64,000 bases of DNA, taken from positions 62,001 through 126,000 of the forward strand of contig NZ_FOYT01000001.1 of NCBI RefSeq assembly GCF_900112175.1, in the 5' to 3' direction. The notes beneath the pieces were generated by a model, which saw nothing but the letters and a program-made list of their open reading frames with translations, had not been told where the DNA came from and did not search any database. A program made the translations under genes and the position numbers. The DNA comes from Halogeometricum rufum (GTDB lineage: Archaea > Halobacteriota > Halobacteria > Halobacteriales > Haloferacaceae). Position 1 is the stretch's first letter; each line of letters starts with the position of its first letter. Of the stretch, positions 23,807-35,427 are shown piece by piece.

Positions 23807-26065
23807 ATGTCGAGTCAGGCGGGCGTGGAGGACGCCCGAATCGAGGTGGGGTACGACGCCGCGGTGTACGAGCGTCTTCGGGGCGGCGACCCGAACCCCG
23901 ACGCGGCCGTCCGCGTGGTCTGCGGCGGACGGGTCCTCGTCAGCGGTCGCGACGGCCTCCGCTGGCACTGTGCGCAGTTGGTTCGCGCGCTGGAGCCGTT
24001 GTTCGAGGACGAACCCGCGACCGTCGAGTTCTACGAGGCGGACGAGTGCTACCACCTCGTCCCCGACGGCGACGCGGTTCGACTCCGCTGCGAGCGGACG
24101 GCCGACGACGGGGACGCCGGACCGTCGGCCGTCGTCGACCGGGAGGCGTTCGTGACGGAACTGCTCCGCACCGTCGAGACGTTCTGCGACGTGGTCGTCG
24201 GCGCGAACCCGGCGCTCGCCGACGAGGTGGCCGAGGTACGCGAACGCGCCGGCGACGCCCGCGTCGCCGCCGCCGGCTTCGGCGACTGGGGCCTCCCGGT
24301 CCGACTCCTCGATACGGAGCCCGAGACGGCGCACGGCGGCACCGTGTACACGCAGACAGCCGTCCTCGCCGTCGGAGACGCCCGGTTCGGCGCGTTCGAC
24401 GGCGACGTGCTCGCGGACGAGGAGTCCCGCGACGCGCCCGCCGCCGCCCGACTGTGGCTCTCGGACCCCACCGCCGTCGAACGCGGCGCGGACGTCGGCC
24501 TCCACGTCGAACCGAACCCGGACGCACTCGCGTGGCACGACCACGCGTTCTCCGGGGAAGTGGTGGACGTGGCCGACCTCCCCGCGTCGGCGCGGACGCC
24601 CTCGGACGACAGCCCGGACCGGCGCGCCCTCCTCCACGTCGGCGCGGGCACCGTCGCGTTCGACCCCGACGCGGTGGCCACCGCGGCCGAGGGGACCGCC
24701 GGAGACGACGAACCCCCCGCGGTCACCGTCGGCCAGCGCCTCCGCCTCCGCGCCGCCAGCGTCCACCTGAGCGACGTCGTCGTCACCGACGCCCCGTCGA
24801 TGGCGGACCGCACGGAGGCGGAACTGAGAGACGCGCTCTCCGACCCGGCGCGTCGGGCCGCGGCCGCGACCGAACTCGCCCGGCGCGACGCGGAGGACGC
24901 CGCCGCGGCCATCACCGACTGTCTCCGGACCGACCCGCCGGCCTCTGACCGCCGCGCCCTCGTCCGCGCGCTGGACGTCCTCGCCGACGAGTCGGCCGTG
25001 CCGGGACTGATCGAACGGCTGGGCGACGCGGACCCCGACGTGCGACGCGCCGCCGCCGTCGCCCTCGCCACCGTCGGCGACCCGGCGGCGCTGGACCCCC
25101 TCTTGGCCGCCGTCCGCTCGGAGTCCGACTCGGCCACGCGGCGCGCCGTCGCCCGCGCCGCCCGCGACGTCGACCCGACGAGGGCGCTCGACCACTTCGC
25201 CTCGCTCGTCCGCACCGACAGCGACCCCGCGGTGCGCGAGAGCGTCGTCCGCGTCCTCGGCGGGACCGGCAACGTCCACGCCGAGGCCCTCGTCGTCGAA
25301 GCCGTGGACGACCCGGACCCCGACGTCGCCCGCGAGGCCATCTCGGCCGTCCGGTGGTTCACCGACGAACGGCCCGTCGGCGGCCTGCTCCGCCGCCTCG
25401 GGGACGACGACCCGACGGTCCGCGTCGCCGCCGCGGACGCCTTCGTCGAACTCGGCGCGCGGGCCGCCCACTACCACGACGGCGACGAACTCTCCGCCGA
25501 GACCCGGACGCGCGTGGTCCGCGCGCTCTTAGACCGACTGGACGACGAGAACGCCGCCGTCAGGAGGACGGCGATGGAGGCGCTCGGGTCGCAGGCTCAT
25601 CCCGAGTCGGTGATGCCGCTCTGTGCGGCCTACGACGACGACGAGGCGTGCCGGCCGGCGGCCGTCGACGCCCTCGGGCGCATCGGCGACCCGCGCGCGA
25701 TTCCCACCGTCGTCGCCGCACTCGACGACGACGACCCGGGCGTGCGGCGGCGCGCCTGCCGCGCCTGCGCCCGCCTCGGCACGAGTGCGGGCGTCCCCCG
25801 CCTCGGCCGCCTCGCGCGGGCCGACCCGCGACTGGCCGTCCGGGTCGAGGCCGTCGAGGCCCTCGGTCACGTCGGCGACGACAGGGACGAGGTGTTCGAG
25901 GCGCTGGAGGCCGTCCTCGACGACGGCGAGGCCGACCTGCGCTGGGAGGCGGTGACGGCGCTCGGCCGACTCGACCATCCGCGGGCGCGGTTCGTCCTCC
26001 GGCAGGTGGTCGAGGACGACCCCGACGAGTCCGTCAGGGAACGGGCCCGCAGTCGGCTGGAGTGA
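23807..26065 (+). CDS. HEAT-repeat protein
   Basis: A 752-residue acidic protein. The N-terminal third (about 1-330) is an uncharacterised mixed domain beginning MSSQAGVEDARIEVGYDAAV. From about residue 345 to the end it consists of HEAT-like/PBS-lyase repeats of roughly 30 residues, recognisable by blocks such as LGDADPDVRRAAAVALATVG, DSDPAVRESVVRVLG, DDPTVRVAAADAFVELG and DDDPGVRRRACRACARLG. Such solenoids act as protein-binding scaffolds. The start is ATG 23807; the longer upstream frame reads through the divergent promoter. It is 108 bases before ligA on the same strand. The partner is unknown. Confidence 0.85.
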   Translation: MSSQAGVEDARIEVGYDAAVYERLRGGDPNPDAAVRVVCGGRVLVSGRDGLRWHCAQLVRALEPLFEDEPATVEFYEADECYHLVPDGDAVRLRCERTADDGDAGPSAVVDREAFVTELLRTVETFCDVVVGANPALADEVAEVRERAGDARVAAAGFGDWGLPVRLLDTEPETAHGGTVYTQTAVLAVGDARFGAFDGDVLADEESRDAPAAARLWLSDPTAVERGADVGLHVEPNPDALAWHDHAFSGEVVDVADLPASARTPSDDSPDRRALLHVGAGTVAFDPDAVATAAEGTAGDDEPPAVTVGQRLRLRAASVHLSDVVVTDAPSMADRTEAELRDALSDPARRAAAATELARRDAEDAAAAITDCLRTDPPASDRRALVRALDVLADESAVPGLIERLGDADPDVRRAAAVALATVGDPAALDPLLAAVRSESDSATRRAVARAARDVDPTRALDHFASLVRTDSDPAVRESVVRVLGGTGNVHAEALVVEAVDDPDPDVAREAISAVRWFTDERPVGGLLRRLGDDDPTVRVAAADAFVELGARAAHYHDGDELSAETRTRVVRALLDRLDDENAAVRRTAMEALGSQAHPESVMPLCAAYDDDEACRPAAVDALGRIGDPRAIPTVVAALDDDDPGVRRRACRACARLGTSAGVPRLGRLARADPRLAVRVEAVEALGHVGDDRDEVFEALEAVLDDGEADLRWEAVTALGRLDHPRARFVLRQVVEDDPDESVRERARSRLE

Positions 26066-26143
26066 CGCCGGCCTGAACCGGCGAGTCGTCGTCGGACCGC
26101 GTTCGCCAGTCTCCTCGACCCCCGTTCGTTCGCCTCCAGATGA

Positions 26144-28288
<2,145 letters not shown>

Positions 28289-28388
28289 GCGGCGACGGCG
28301 AGTCGGGGCGACGATGGGCCGGAGCGACGACGACGCGTTCGCTCGGCGGTTCGAGAACGATAACCGACGAGACGAGACGGTCGCCCGC

Positions 28389-29309
28389 TCAGAGGTCCTC
28401 GCGCTGGAAGACGTAGTAGCCGACGACGGTGGGGACGATAATCCACGCCAGCAGGATGGTCATCATCGCGCCGCCGGAGAGGTACGCCGGCACGCCCGCC
28501 TCGAGGACCGGCGAGATGACTATCTGCTCGCCCGTCGTCGCGCCGACGAGGCGGGCGCGGGCGGCACCGTAGTACACCTGCGCCGTCAGCGTCTCGTACG
28601 TCCGGAGCGGGTTGAGGTACTTCAGGAACAGTCCTATCTTCACCCGCGTGACGTTCTCCAGTGCGCCGGCGCCGGCCTGCTCGAACGCGTAGTTGACGAG
28701 CTTCGGGATGCCCTCGGCGATGGGCTTCCAGAGGATGCCGAAGATGAGGTACAGTCCAAGCGTCGCCAGCGTCGCCTCGCGGTTCGAGTCGGCGACGGCG
28801 GAGATGCCGAGGCCGACGGAGACGAACGCGATGGCCAGGAGCGCCGTCAGCGCGACCATCGGGACGAACGAGCCGTAGCCGATGCCCGTCCCGGTGGCCA
28901 CGAGAACGACGAACGCGACCAGAAAGCCCGCGAGGAGGGCGGCGACGACGACGGCGCCGCGGCCGAGCAGTTTCCCGACCACGAGGTCGCGGCGGGAGTT
29001 CGGCAGCGACAGGGCGAGCTTTATCGTCCCTGTCTCGCGCTCCTCGGTTATCGACCCGTACGACGTCGAGAGGGCGATGAAGCCGAGGACGAGGGCGAGC
29101 AGTCCGGGGAACGAGAGGCTGAAGATACCGAGGTCGACGAAGAAGCCGAACAGGTTCGAGGCGTCCTTCAGTTCGGCGGGCAGGAGGAAGCCGAACGCCA
29201 GCAGCGCCGCGCCGCCGACGAACAGGACGAAGAAGGCCGTCGCGCCGTGGAGCCACCGCGAGCGAATCGCGTCGTCGAACTCCTTGCGGGCGACCGCTTG
29301 CCACGTCAT
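28389..29309 (-). CDS. ABC-2 type transporter permease
   Basis: A 306-residue membrane protein with about six helices: after MTWQAVARKEFDDAIRSRW come helices at about 24-44, 58-80, 103-128, 138-162, 180-200 and 280-300. The N-terminal amphipathic helix and layout fit the ABC-2/NatB-like exporter permeases. A large outside loop lies between helices five and six (about 205-275). The gene overlaps the ATP-binding subunit by four bases, so the two form one exporter. The substrate could be a drug, sodium or a lipid-like compound; sequence does not say. Confidence 0.87.
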   Translation of the reverse strand: MTWQAVARKEFDDAIRSRWLHGATAFFVLFVGGAALLAFGFLLPAELKDASNLFGFFVDLGIFSLSFPGLLALVLGFIALSTSYGSITEERETGTIKLALSLPNSRRDLVVGKLLGRGAVVVAALLAGFLVAFVVLVATGTGIGYGSFVPMVALTALLAIAFVSVGLGISAVADSNREATLATLGLYLIFGILWKPIAEGIPKLVNYAFEQAGAGALENVTRVKIGLFLKYLNPLRTYETLTAQVYYGAARARLVGATTGEQIVISPVLEAGVPAYLSGGAMMTILLAWIIVPTVVGYYVFQREDL

Positions 29310-30340
29310 GCGCGCACCTCCGCCTCGTCGTCCGACTCGTCGGCCGCGTCGTCCTCGGCCGTGCCGTGACCGGTGTACGAGAGGAACAGGTCCTCCAGTG
29401 ACGCCTCGCGGGTCTCGAAGTCGGTCACCTCCAGTCCCTGCGACTCCAGTTCGGCGATGACGGCCGTCTTGGCGTCGCCGGCGCAGGAGACGACGAGTGC
29501 GTCGTCTTCGGCCTCGACGGCGACGGAGCGGACGCCGTCGAGGGCGGTCAGAGCGTCGGCGTCGACGGCGGCGACGTCGCCCGCGACGCTGACCGAGAGC
29601 GTCGAGTCGGCGTCGGACTTCGCGCGCAGGCTATCGATGGTGTCGACGGCGACGAGTTCGCCCTCGCGCATGATGCCGACGCGGTCACAGACCGCCTCGA
29701 CCTGTTCGAGGATGTGGCTGGAGAAGAACACCGTCGTGCCGCGTTCGGCCTCCTCGGCGACGATGTCGCGCATCTCCTTGGCCCCCGCGGGGTCGAGTCC
29801 GCTGGAGGGTTCGTCGAGGACGAGGAGGTCGGGGTCGCCGACGAGAGCCATCGCGAGGGCGAGGCGTTGACGCATCCCCTTCGAGTAGCCCCCGGCCTTC
29901 CGACCGGCGGCGTCGGCGAGTCCGACCCGGTCGAGGACGGTTTCGACCGCCGCGTCGGCGTCGTCGAGGCCCTTCGACTCGGCGGCGAACGCCACGTGTT
30001 CGCGGCCGGTGAGGCGGTCGTACACGTCGAATCCTTCGGGGAGGACACCGGTTCGAGCGCGGACCTCGACGCTCTGGTCGTGGGCGTCGAAACCGAGGAC
30101 GCGTATCGTTCCTGCCGTCGGGCGAACGAAGTCGAGGAGCATGTTGATGGTCGTGGACTTCCCCGCTCCGTTCGGACCGAGGAAACCGAACACTTCGCCT
30201 TCCTCGACCGTCAGCGAGAGGTCCCTGACCGCGGTAACGTCGTCGGAACGCTCGGCGTCCCGGGCGGCGTCGACGAGGCGTGAGAGTCTCCCACCCTCCT
30301 CGAACCGCTTTGTCACCGCGTCGAGTTCGATGGCGGCCAT
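29306..30340 (-). CDS. ABC transporter ATP-binding subunit
   Basis: A 344-residue ATPase driving the permease encoded at 28389. Walker A is GPNGAGKST (55-63), the signature is YSKGMRQRLALAM, Walker B is DLLVLDEPSSGLDPAG, and FFSSHILEQVEAVCDRV is the H-loop region. The C-terminal 100 residues (about 230-330) are the accessory domain common in NatA/CcmA-like subunits. An insert of about 20 residues (EEGGRLSRLVDAARDAERSD) lies between the first strand and the Walker A motif, longer than usual. The acidic end EDDAADESDDEAEVRA is halophilic. Confidence 0.93.
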   Translation of the reverse strand: MAAIELDAVTKRFEEGGRLSRLVDAARDAERSDDVTAVRDLSLTVEEGEVFGFLGPNGAGKSTTINMLLDFVRPTAGTIRVLGFDAHDQSVEVRARTGVLPEGFDVYDRLTGREHVAFAAESKGLDDADAAVETVLDRVGLADAAGRKAGGYSKGMRQRLALAMALVGDPDLLVLDEPSSGLDPAGAKEMRDIVAEEAERGTTVFFSSHILEQVEAVCDRVGIMREGELVAVDTIDSLRAKSDADSTLSVSVAGDVAAVDADALTALDGVRSVAVEAEDDALVVSCAGDAKTAVIAELESQGLEVTDFETREASLEDLFLSYTGHGTAEDDAADESDDEAEVRA

Positions 30341-30428
30341 GGGCGTGGGTAGTCAGGTCCCGGGATAAAGTGTTTGGTGCGAGAATCAAGCCTGAGACTG
30401 ACGACCCGCCGGCCGGCGGTGCGGTCGG

Positions 30429-30719
30429 TCAGAGTTCGTCGTCGGGCGCGTGCGCCGCCCGGACGCGTTCGACCTCCTCCCGGTAGCGGTCGCGCGTCGC
30501 CTCGTCGTCGACTGGTTCGAGGTCCGACGCCGCCACCGTCGTCGCGGCGGTGGTCTCCACGTCGCGTTGGCGCATGATGGTCGCGGATATCTGCTTGCGC
30601 CGCACGCGCCCGCCGTCCGGCGTCGCGTACACGAGGTCGATGAGGCCGCGGTCGGTGTACGTCCGTTCGACCAGCCAACAGCGAACCGTCTCCGCCGCGT
30701 CGGTGTCCGAGTCGCTCAT
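30429..30719 (-). CDS. conserved-looking hypothetical protein
   Basis: A 96-residue soluble acidic protein. The first 55 residues look beta-rich (CWLVERTYTDRGLIDLVYAT, PDGGRVRRKQIS), and the C-terminal 40 are helical with a charged end (RDRYREEVERVRAAHAPDDE). The start is ATG 30719. It has 88 bases between it and the ABC gene and is divergent from the regulator at 30837. I believe similar proteins are widespread in haloarchaea but could not name a family. No catalytic motif is seen. Confidence 0.65.
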   Translation of the reverse strand: MSDSDTDAAETVRCWLVERTYTDRGLIDLVYATPDGGRVRRKQISATIMRQRDVETTAATTVAASDLEPVDDEATRDRYREEVERVRAAHAPDDEL

Positions 30720-30836
30720 ACCGTCGCCTCGGTCAGCGGACGTTTGTAGCTACCGACGGGACCTGTCTTCGGGTGTGAAATAGAGATTCGTCGTGAGTAA
30801 ACGTTATCTACTACTAGTTCAGTTGACACCATAGAG

Positions 30837-31244
30837 ATGGGGACGGAAGCCTTGAATACGCTGTACGAACTGCTGTCGTCCGAGCGACGGCGTCTGGCGC
30901 TCGGGGCCCTGATCGACGCAGAGACCCCGCTCGTCAGAGAGGAACTCGCGCGGCGAATCGCAGTTCGTCGGGACGGCCGGGACGCCGAGGCGGCGAGCGA
31001 GACGGCCGTGAACGAGGTGGCCATCTCGCTCGGCCACGTCCACCTGCCGAAACTGGTGGCCGGCGGACTGGTGGACCGGACCGGTGACGACCGGTACGGC
31101 GTGACCGAACTGGGACGGTCCGCCGAGTGCGCCGCGTGCGCGTTCGAGACCAGTCTGGCGAGCGACGTCGAGGCGTTCGACGGCGAGTTGCGCCCCTCGG
31201 CCGCGCGTCGCGCCGTCTCCCTCGAGCGAGACGACGACTGCTGA
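30837..31244 (+). CDS. winged-helix regulator (DUF7344-like)
   Basis: A 135-residue protein that is almost entirely one winged-helix domain: MGTEALNTLYELLSSERRRL, then a helix-turn region EELARRIAVRRDG, then the recognition block AISLGHVHLPKLVAGGLVDR. Unlike the relative at 1996 it has no membrane helices. A cysteine pair (CAACAF, about 100-105) near the end might sense redox or bind metal. The AT-rich leader 30780-30836, with TATCTACTACTAG, holds its promoter. It may control the divergent gene at 30719 or the downstream uvrC; both are guesses. Confidence 0.8.
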   Translation: MGTEALNTLYELLSSERRRLALGALIDAETPLVREELARRIAVRRDGRDAEAASETAVNEVAISLGHVHLPKLVAGGLVDRTGDDRYGVTELGRSAECAACAFETSLASDVEAFDGELRPSAARRAVSLERDDDC

Positions 31245-31289
31245 CCGCCGCGCGTCAGCCTCAAGCCCGTCGGGCCAGTACCCCGTGTG

Positions 31290-33035
31290 ATGGACGCGAG
31301 CGACGTTCGCGAACGCGCGGCCGGCCTGCCGACGGGCCCCGGCGTCTACCAGTTCCTCGACGGCGACACCGTCCTCTACGTCGGGAAGGCCGTCGACATC
31401 CGCGCGCGGGTCAGGTCCTACGCCGACCCGCGGGGCGAACGCATCCGGCAGATGGTCGAACGCGCGGGGGCCATCGACTTCGCCGTCACGGACACGGAGA
31501 CGCAGGCACTCCTCCTCGAAGCGAACCTCGTCAAGCGACACCAACCCCGGTACAACGTCCGCCTGAAGGACGACAAGTCCTACCCGCTGGTCCAACTCAC
31601 CGACCACGCCGTCCCCCGAATCGAGGTGACGCGCGACCCCGAGGAGGGCGCGACGGTGTTCGGCCCGTACACCGACAAGGGGCGCGTCGAGACGGTGGTG
31701 AAGGCGCTCCGCGAGACGTACGGCGTCCGCGGGTGTTCGGACCACAAGTACGCCAATCGGGACCGACCCTGTCTCGACTACGAGATGGGGCTGTGTACCG
31801 CCCCCTGCACGGGCGAAATCTCCGAGGACGCGTACCGCGACGACGTGGAGAGCGTCGTGCGGTTCTTCGAGGGCGAGACGGGCGTGCTGGCGGACCCCCT
31901 CCGGCGGGAGATGGAGGCGGCGGCGCAGGCGGAGAACTTCGAGCGCGCGGCGAACACCCGCGACAGACTCGAAGCCGTCGAGTCGTTCCACGGCGCGGGC
32001 GAGGAAGCCGTCGCGTCGCAGTCGGACGAACGCGCGGTGGACGTTCTCGGCGTCGCCATCGAGGGGGACGCGGCCACCGTCGCGCGCCTGCACAGCGAAC
32101 GCGGCCAACTCGTCGACCGGTCGCGCCACCGCCTCGACGCGCCCGAGGGCGGCGAGCGGTCGGCGGCCGTCCTGTCGGCGTTTCTGACCCAGTACTACGC
32201 CGAACGGGAGTTGCCCGACGCCGTCCTCCTGTCGGAACGGCCGGACGACGACGACGTGGTGGAGTGGCTGAACGTCGAGGGCGTGCGCGTCGGCGTCCCC
32301 GGCGCGGGCCGGGAGGCGAAACTGGTCGACTTGGCGCTGAAGAACGCCCGCCGCGGGCCGACGCGGGACGACGGCCTCGCCGCACTCGGGGAGCGACTCG
32401 GCACCGCTCGACCCGCGCGCATCGAGGGGTTCGACGTGAGCCACGCGCAGGGGAAGGCCGTCGTCGGCAGCGACGTCTGCTTCGTCGAGGGCGACGCCGA
32501 GAAGGCCGACTACCGCCGGAAGAAACTGCCCGAGCGCAACGACGACTACGACAACATGCGGGCGCTGATTCGCTGGCGCGCCGAACGCGCCGTCGAGGGG
32601 CGCGACGACAGGCCGGACCCGGACCTCCTGCTCGTCGACGGCGGCGACGGGCAACTCCGGGCGGCGACGGACGCCCTGAGCGAAGTCGGCTGGGACGTCC
32701 CCGCCGTCGCCCTCGCGAAAGACGAGGAACTGGTAATCACGCCCGACGGCGTGTACGACTGGCCGTCGGACGCCCCGCACCTGCACGTCCTGCAACGCGT
32801 CCGCGACGAGGCGCACCGCTTCGCCGTCCAGTACCACCAGACGCTCCGCGACGACGTGCGGACCGTGCTGGACGACGTGCCCGGTATCGGCGAGAAGACG
32901 CGGCGCGCCCTCCTGCGGCGGTTCGGCAGCGTCGAGAACGTGCGGGCGGCGACGACGGCGGACCTGACGGACGTGCCCGGCGTCGGCGAGAAGACGGCGG
33001 CGGAACTCCAGCGGCGACTGTCGGGCGGCGAGTGA
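31290..33035 (+). CDS. uvrC: UvrC, excinuclease subunit C
   Basis: A 581-residue dual-incision nuclease of nucleotide excision repair, working with UvrA and UvrB. The GIY-YIG domain is at the start ([21 protein letters not shown], about 15-95). Then come the Cys-containing region (GCSDHK, CTAPCTG), a UvrB-binding motif near 200-235, the RNase H-like nuclease ([31 protein letters not shown]) and two helix-hairpin-helix motifs ([28 protein letters not shown]). The length is close to the bacterial protein. The start is ATG 31290; GTG just before is equally in frame. An NER set of bacterial origin is normal in haloarchaea. Confidence 0.96.
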   Translation: MDASDVRERAAGLPTGPGVYQFLDGDTVLYVGKAVDIRARVRSYADPRGERIRQMVERAGAIDFAVTDTETQALLLEANLVKRHQPRYNVRLKDDKSYPLVQLTDHAVPRIEVTRDPEEGATVFGPYTDKGRVETVVKALRETYGVRGCSDHKYANRDRPCLDYEMGLCTAPCTGEISEDAYRDDVESVVRFFEGETGVLADPLRREMEAAAQAENFERAANTRDRLEAVESFHGAGEEAVASQSDERAVDVLGVAIEGDAATVARLHSERGQLVDRSRHRLDAPEGGERSAAVLSAFLTQYYAERELPDAVLLSERPDDDDVVEWLNVEGVRVGVPGAGREAKLVDLALKNARRGPTRDDGLAALGERLGTARPARIEGFDVSHAQGKAVVGSDVCFVEGDAEKADYRRKKLPERNDDYDNMRALIRWRAERAVEGRDDRPDPDLLLVDGGDGQLRAATDALSEVGWDVPAVALAKDEELVITPDGVYDWPSDAPHLHVLQRVRDEAHRFAVQYHQTLRDDVRTVLDDVPGIGEKTRRALLRRFGSVENVRAATTADLTDVPGVGEKTAAELQRRLSGGE

Positions 33036-33055
33036 AGCGCGGGAGCGGGTGGTAG

Positions 33056-33349
33056 CGACGAATCCCCGACGCCGACAGCGGGTCCGTCGACCTGAGCGGC
33101 GAACGGTCGCCGCGCGCCCGGACCGACGGCGAGTACGCCGTCAGCGGCGGTCACTCCGAGTTCGTCTACCGCGTCGCCGAACCGGCCGCCGGCGAGTGGA
33201 CGCTCCGAGTGACGCCGGAGAACACCATCGGCTTCCAGTACGAGATAACGCGCGAGGAAGCCACCGAGAGCGGCGACGGCGCCGGTGACGACGGTTCCGG
33301 TGACGACGCCGCCGGTGACGACACCACCGACACCGAGACGGACGCGTAA
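33056..33349 (+). pseudogene. C-terminal remnant of a secreted protein
   Basis: After a TAG at 33053 a 97-codon frame runs to TAA 33347 with coding-like composition but no plausible start. It reads DADSGSVDLSGERSPRART, then YAVSGGHSEFVYRVAEPAAG, EWTLRVTPENTIGFQYEITR and an acidic tail of GDDGSGDDAAGDD type. A beta-sandwich end followed by an Asp/Gly/Thr-rich linker is common at the C-terminus of exported haloarchaeal proteins. The frame starts within 20 bases of the uvrC stop, so the 5' part of the gene has been lost by deletion. A start at an internal GTG is possible but unlikely. Confidence 0.6.
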
Positions 33350-33426
33350 CCCCGAACCGACACCGAACCGCCCGAATCGGTTCCGAGTCGGTTCCGAATC
33401 GGCTCCGAACCGACGCCGAATCGCTC

Positions 33427-33431
33427 TTTTT
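33427..33431 (+). terminator. T-run at the convergent gene ends
   Basis: TTTTT at 33427-33431, preceded by short direct and inverted CGAATCGG/CCGAACCG repeats (33350-33425), would end transcripts from the left. It touches the stop codon of the minus-strand gene at 33431. The repeat-rich spacer looks like slippage product around the deleted gene. Confidence 0.4.
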
Positions 33432-33793
33432 CAGGCGCGCGCCCAGTCCACCGCCTCCTGCGGCGTCTCCGGCGTCTCGACGACGACGTTCGTCCCGCGG
33501 AGACGCCCCCGGAGCGCCACCTGTTTCGCCGGCGGCCCGACGAAGGCGGCGCGCGAGACGCCGAGCGACTCCATGCGGGCGGCCAGCGAGTCGAAGCGCT
33601 CGAAGAACCACTTGCTGATGCCGCCCGACTCGCTCAACACGAACACCGACGCGCTCACGTCGGGCCGCGAGAGGACGTTCTGGACCGTCTCGAAGAACTC
33701 TTCGAGGAGGACGCCGCCGCTGGCTTCGAACTCCGTGAGGTCGAACAGGGCGACGCCGTCCCCCACGTCGTACCGGTACACGTCTGCGCTCAT
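33431..33793 (-). CDS. SpoIIAA/STAS-like small protein
   Basis: A 120-residue acidic protein with alternating strands and helices: VALFDLTEFEASGGVLLEEF, a helix, SASVFVLSESGGISKWFF, RMESLGVSRAAFVGPPAK and VVVETPETPQEAVDWARA. The layout and the closing strand-helix resemble SpoIIAA-like/STAS proteins, which act as soluble regulators or lipid-binding modules. The match is by pattern only. The start is ATG 33793; an upstream GTG would add eight residues. It is divergent from the Tat lipoprotein gene and lies downstream of no close partner. Confidence 0.55.
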   Translation of the reverse strand: MSADVYRYDVGDGVALFDLTEFEASGGVLLEEFFETVQNVLSRPDVSASVFVLSESGGISKWFFERFDSLAARMESLGVSRAAFVGPPAKQVALRGRLRGTNVVVETPETPQEAVDWARA

Positions 33794-33936
33794 GGTTCCC
33801 GACGACGGCGTGCGCACGCCTAACTACGCACATCATATCGGACGGGTAACGGGCCGTTAACCCCGAGCGACGCGGAGTTACCGGCCGACTGATTCTCTGC
33901 CGGGGACGCGCCCGCGCGCCGGCCACCGGGTAGAAG

Positions 33937-33943
33937 ATATTTA
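33937..33943 (+). promoter_or_regulatory. TATA box of the Tat lipoprotein gene
   Basis: ATATTTA is centred 28 bases before the GTG start at 33968, the standard distance for leaderless haloarchaeal genes. This supports the GTG as the true start even though it is not an ATG. Confidence 0.6.
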
Positions 33944-33967
33944 GTCCGGAACTGACAATCGTCTCGC

Positions 33968-35245
33968 GTGAACGGTCCCTCCCTCTCGCGCCGGTCCCTC
34001 CTCCGCGGCGGCGCCGTCGCCGGCGTCGCCGCCCTCGCCGGGTGCGCCGCCGTCGGCACGTCCGCACTCCCGTCGCCGAACGGCGCGGCGTACAGCGACG
34101 TGGCGCACGTCCGCGAGGCGCACCGCGACGCCGCCGTCGGACACCTCCGAAGCCTCCTCGACCGGGGTGCGCCGATAGTCGAACGCGCCGCGGAGGCCGG
34201 CGCGTTCGAGGACACCAGGCTCTCCGTCGACCCCGGCTACCTCGACTCGGCCCGCGAGTTCCTCGACGGGCGGACGCCACCGACGTTCGACACCGTGAAC
34301 GAAGTGCGGTACCACGTCACGTACGTCGCGGAGACGTTCGGTGCCGCGGCGGCCGCACTGGACGACGTGCGCGTCGGCGGCGACGACTCGCACGCGACCG
34401 TCGGCCCCGCACCCGGCATCGCCGACCTGCGCGAGACGATTCGCTACGCGGGCGACGACCCGGCGACGGCCGTGGCGTGGGTCGAACTCGTGGAGTCGTG
34501 GCTCCACGTGGCGATGGTCGCCGGCGGGAACGCCGAGGTGGACCGCGACGAACTGGCGGAACTGGACGAGGCGGTCCGCGAACGAGCGCTCGCGCGCGCC
34601 GTCCGGAACCGCGAGCGGTCGGTTCGCTACCTGAGCGACGCCCGGCAGTTCTACCGAACCTTCCGGAGCACGCTGGACGACGCGGCGTCGCTGGACCTCG
34701 CGTCGGCCCGCGAGACGTACCGCGACCGGACGGCCGGCGCGTCGCACGACCACGAGTGGTACCGCGCCCGGCGCGTCGCCGAAGACGCCGCGTCGCCGCC
34801 GCCGCGGGCGACGGCGCTGAACCGGGTGCTGACGCTCCGACCGGGCGAGAACAGCCTCGACGACGCCGAGTGGGCGCACCAGGACGGCCTGCACGGACTG
34901 GAGACGGTGCGCCTCGCCGAGGCCGTCGCCGAGTTCGCGGGGTTCGACACCGGGCGGGCGGCGGTCGAACGGGTGGCGGAGGAGTCGTCCGTCCCCGGCG
35001 GACTGCTGTTCGAGACGAAACGGCGGGCGGTCCAGCGCGCGTACCGAGTCGCCTCGACGGGCGACGTCTTCGAGCGCTGTCTCCTGCGTCGGGCCCTCCT
35101 GTACCTCTCGAAGGGCGACCGGTTCCTCGTCGAGGAGGACGGCGTCGCCGACCACAACCCGCGGGCCCACGCGTTGGCGTGCTACGGCGTCGCGGGCGGC
35201 GTCGCGGACGCGATTCCGGCGGCGGCGAGCGTCGTCACCGACTGA
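33968..35245 (+). CDS. Tat-exported lipoprotein, unknown function
   Basis: A 425-residue protein with twin-arginine signal and lipobox: SRRSLLRGGAVAGVAALAGC (Cys26 would be lipidated). It would be anchored outside the cell. The rest is mostly helical and charged, with blocks such as VNEVRYHVTYVAETFGAA and AVAWVELVESWLHVAMVAGG and a C-terminal RRALLYLSKGDRFLVEEDG. A helical bundle sensor or binding protein is plausible, but no family was recognised. The start is GTG 33968, supported by its TATA box. It has no obvious operon partner. Confidence 0.75.
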   Translation: MNGPSLSRRSLLRGGAVAGVAALAGCAAVGTSALPSPNGAAYSDVAHVREAHRDAAVGHLRSLLDRGAPIVERAAEAGAFEDTRLSVDPGYLDSAREFLDGRTPPTFDTVNEVRYHVTYVAETFGAAAAALDDVRVGGDDSHATVGPAPGIADLRETIRYAGDDPATAVAWVELVESWLHVAMVAGGNAEVDRDELAELDEAVRERALARAVRNRERSVRYLSDARQFYRTFRSTLDDAASLDLASARETYRDRTAGASHDHEWYRARRVAEDAASPPPRATALNRVLTLRPGENSLDDAEWAHQDGLHGLETVRLAEAVAEFAGFDTGRAAVERVAEESSVPGGLLFETKRRAVQRAYRVASTGDVFERCLLRRALLYLSKGDRFLVEEDGVADHNPRAHALACYGVAGGVADAIPAAASVVTD

Positions 35246-35427
35246 GTCGCCGCGCGGGCGCGGACGGGAGCCGGAGGGAGAAGCGAGTTCGGGCGGCCCC
35301 GCACGGCACCGCGTCCGGCGGCGGCGAGCGTCTCGTGGCCGCGGCTCCGCGTCGGACCGTCGTGCGCAAAAGTGAGGCGTCTCCGTATCTGCGGTGCGCC
35401 GCCGCGACTGACGGCGCACGTTTCGGC

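Noticed and set aside
31127-33055. Overlapping 642-codon plus-strand frame across uvrC
   Set aside because: It is the Arg-rich shifted frame of uvrC, whose own frame has all expected motifs.
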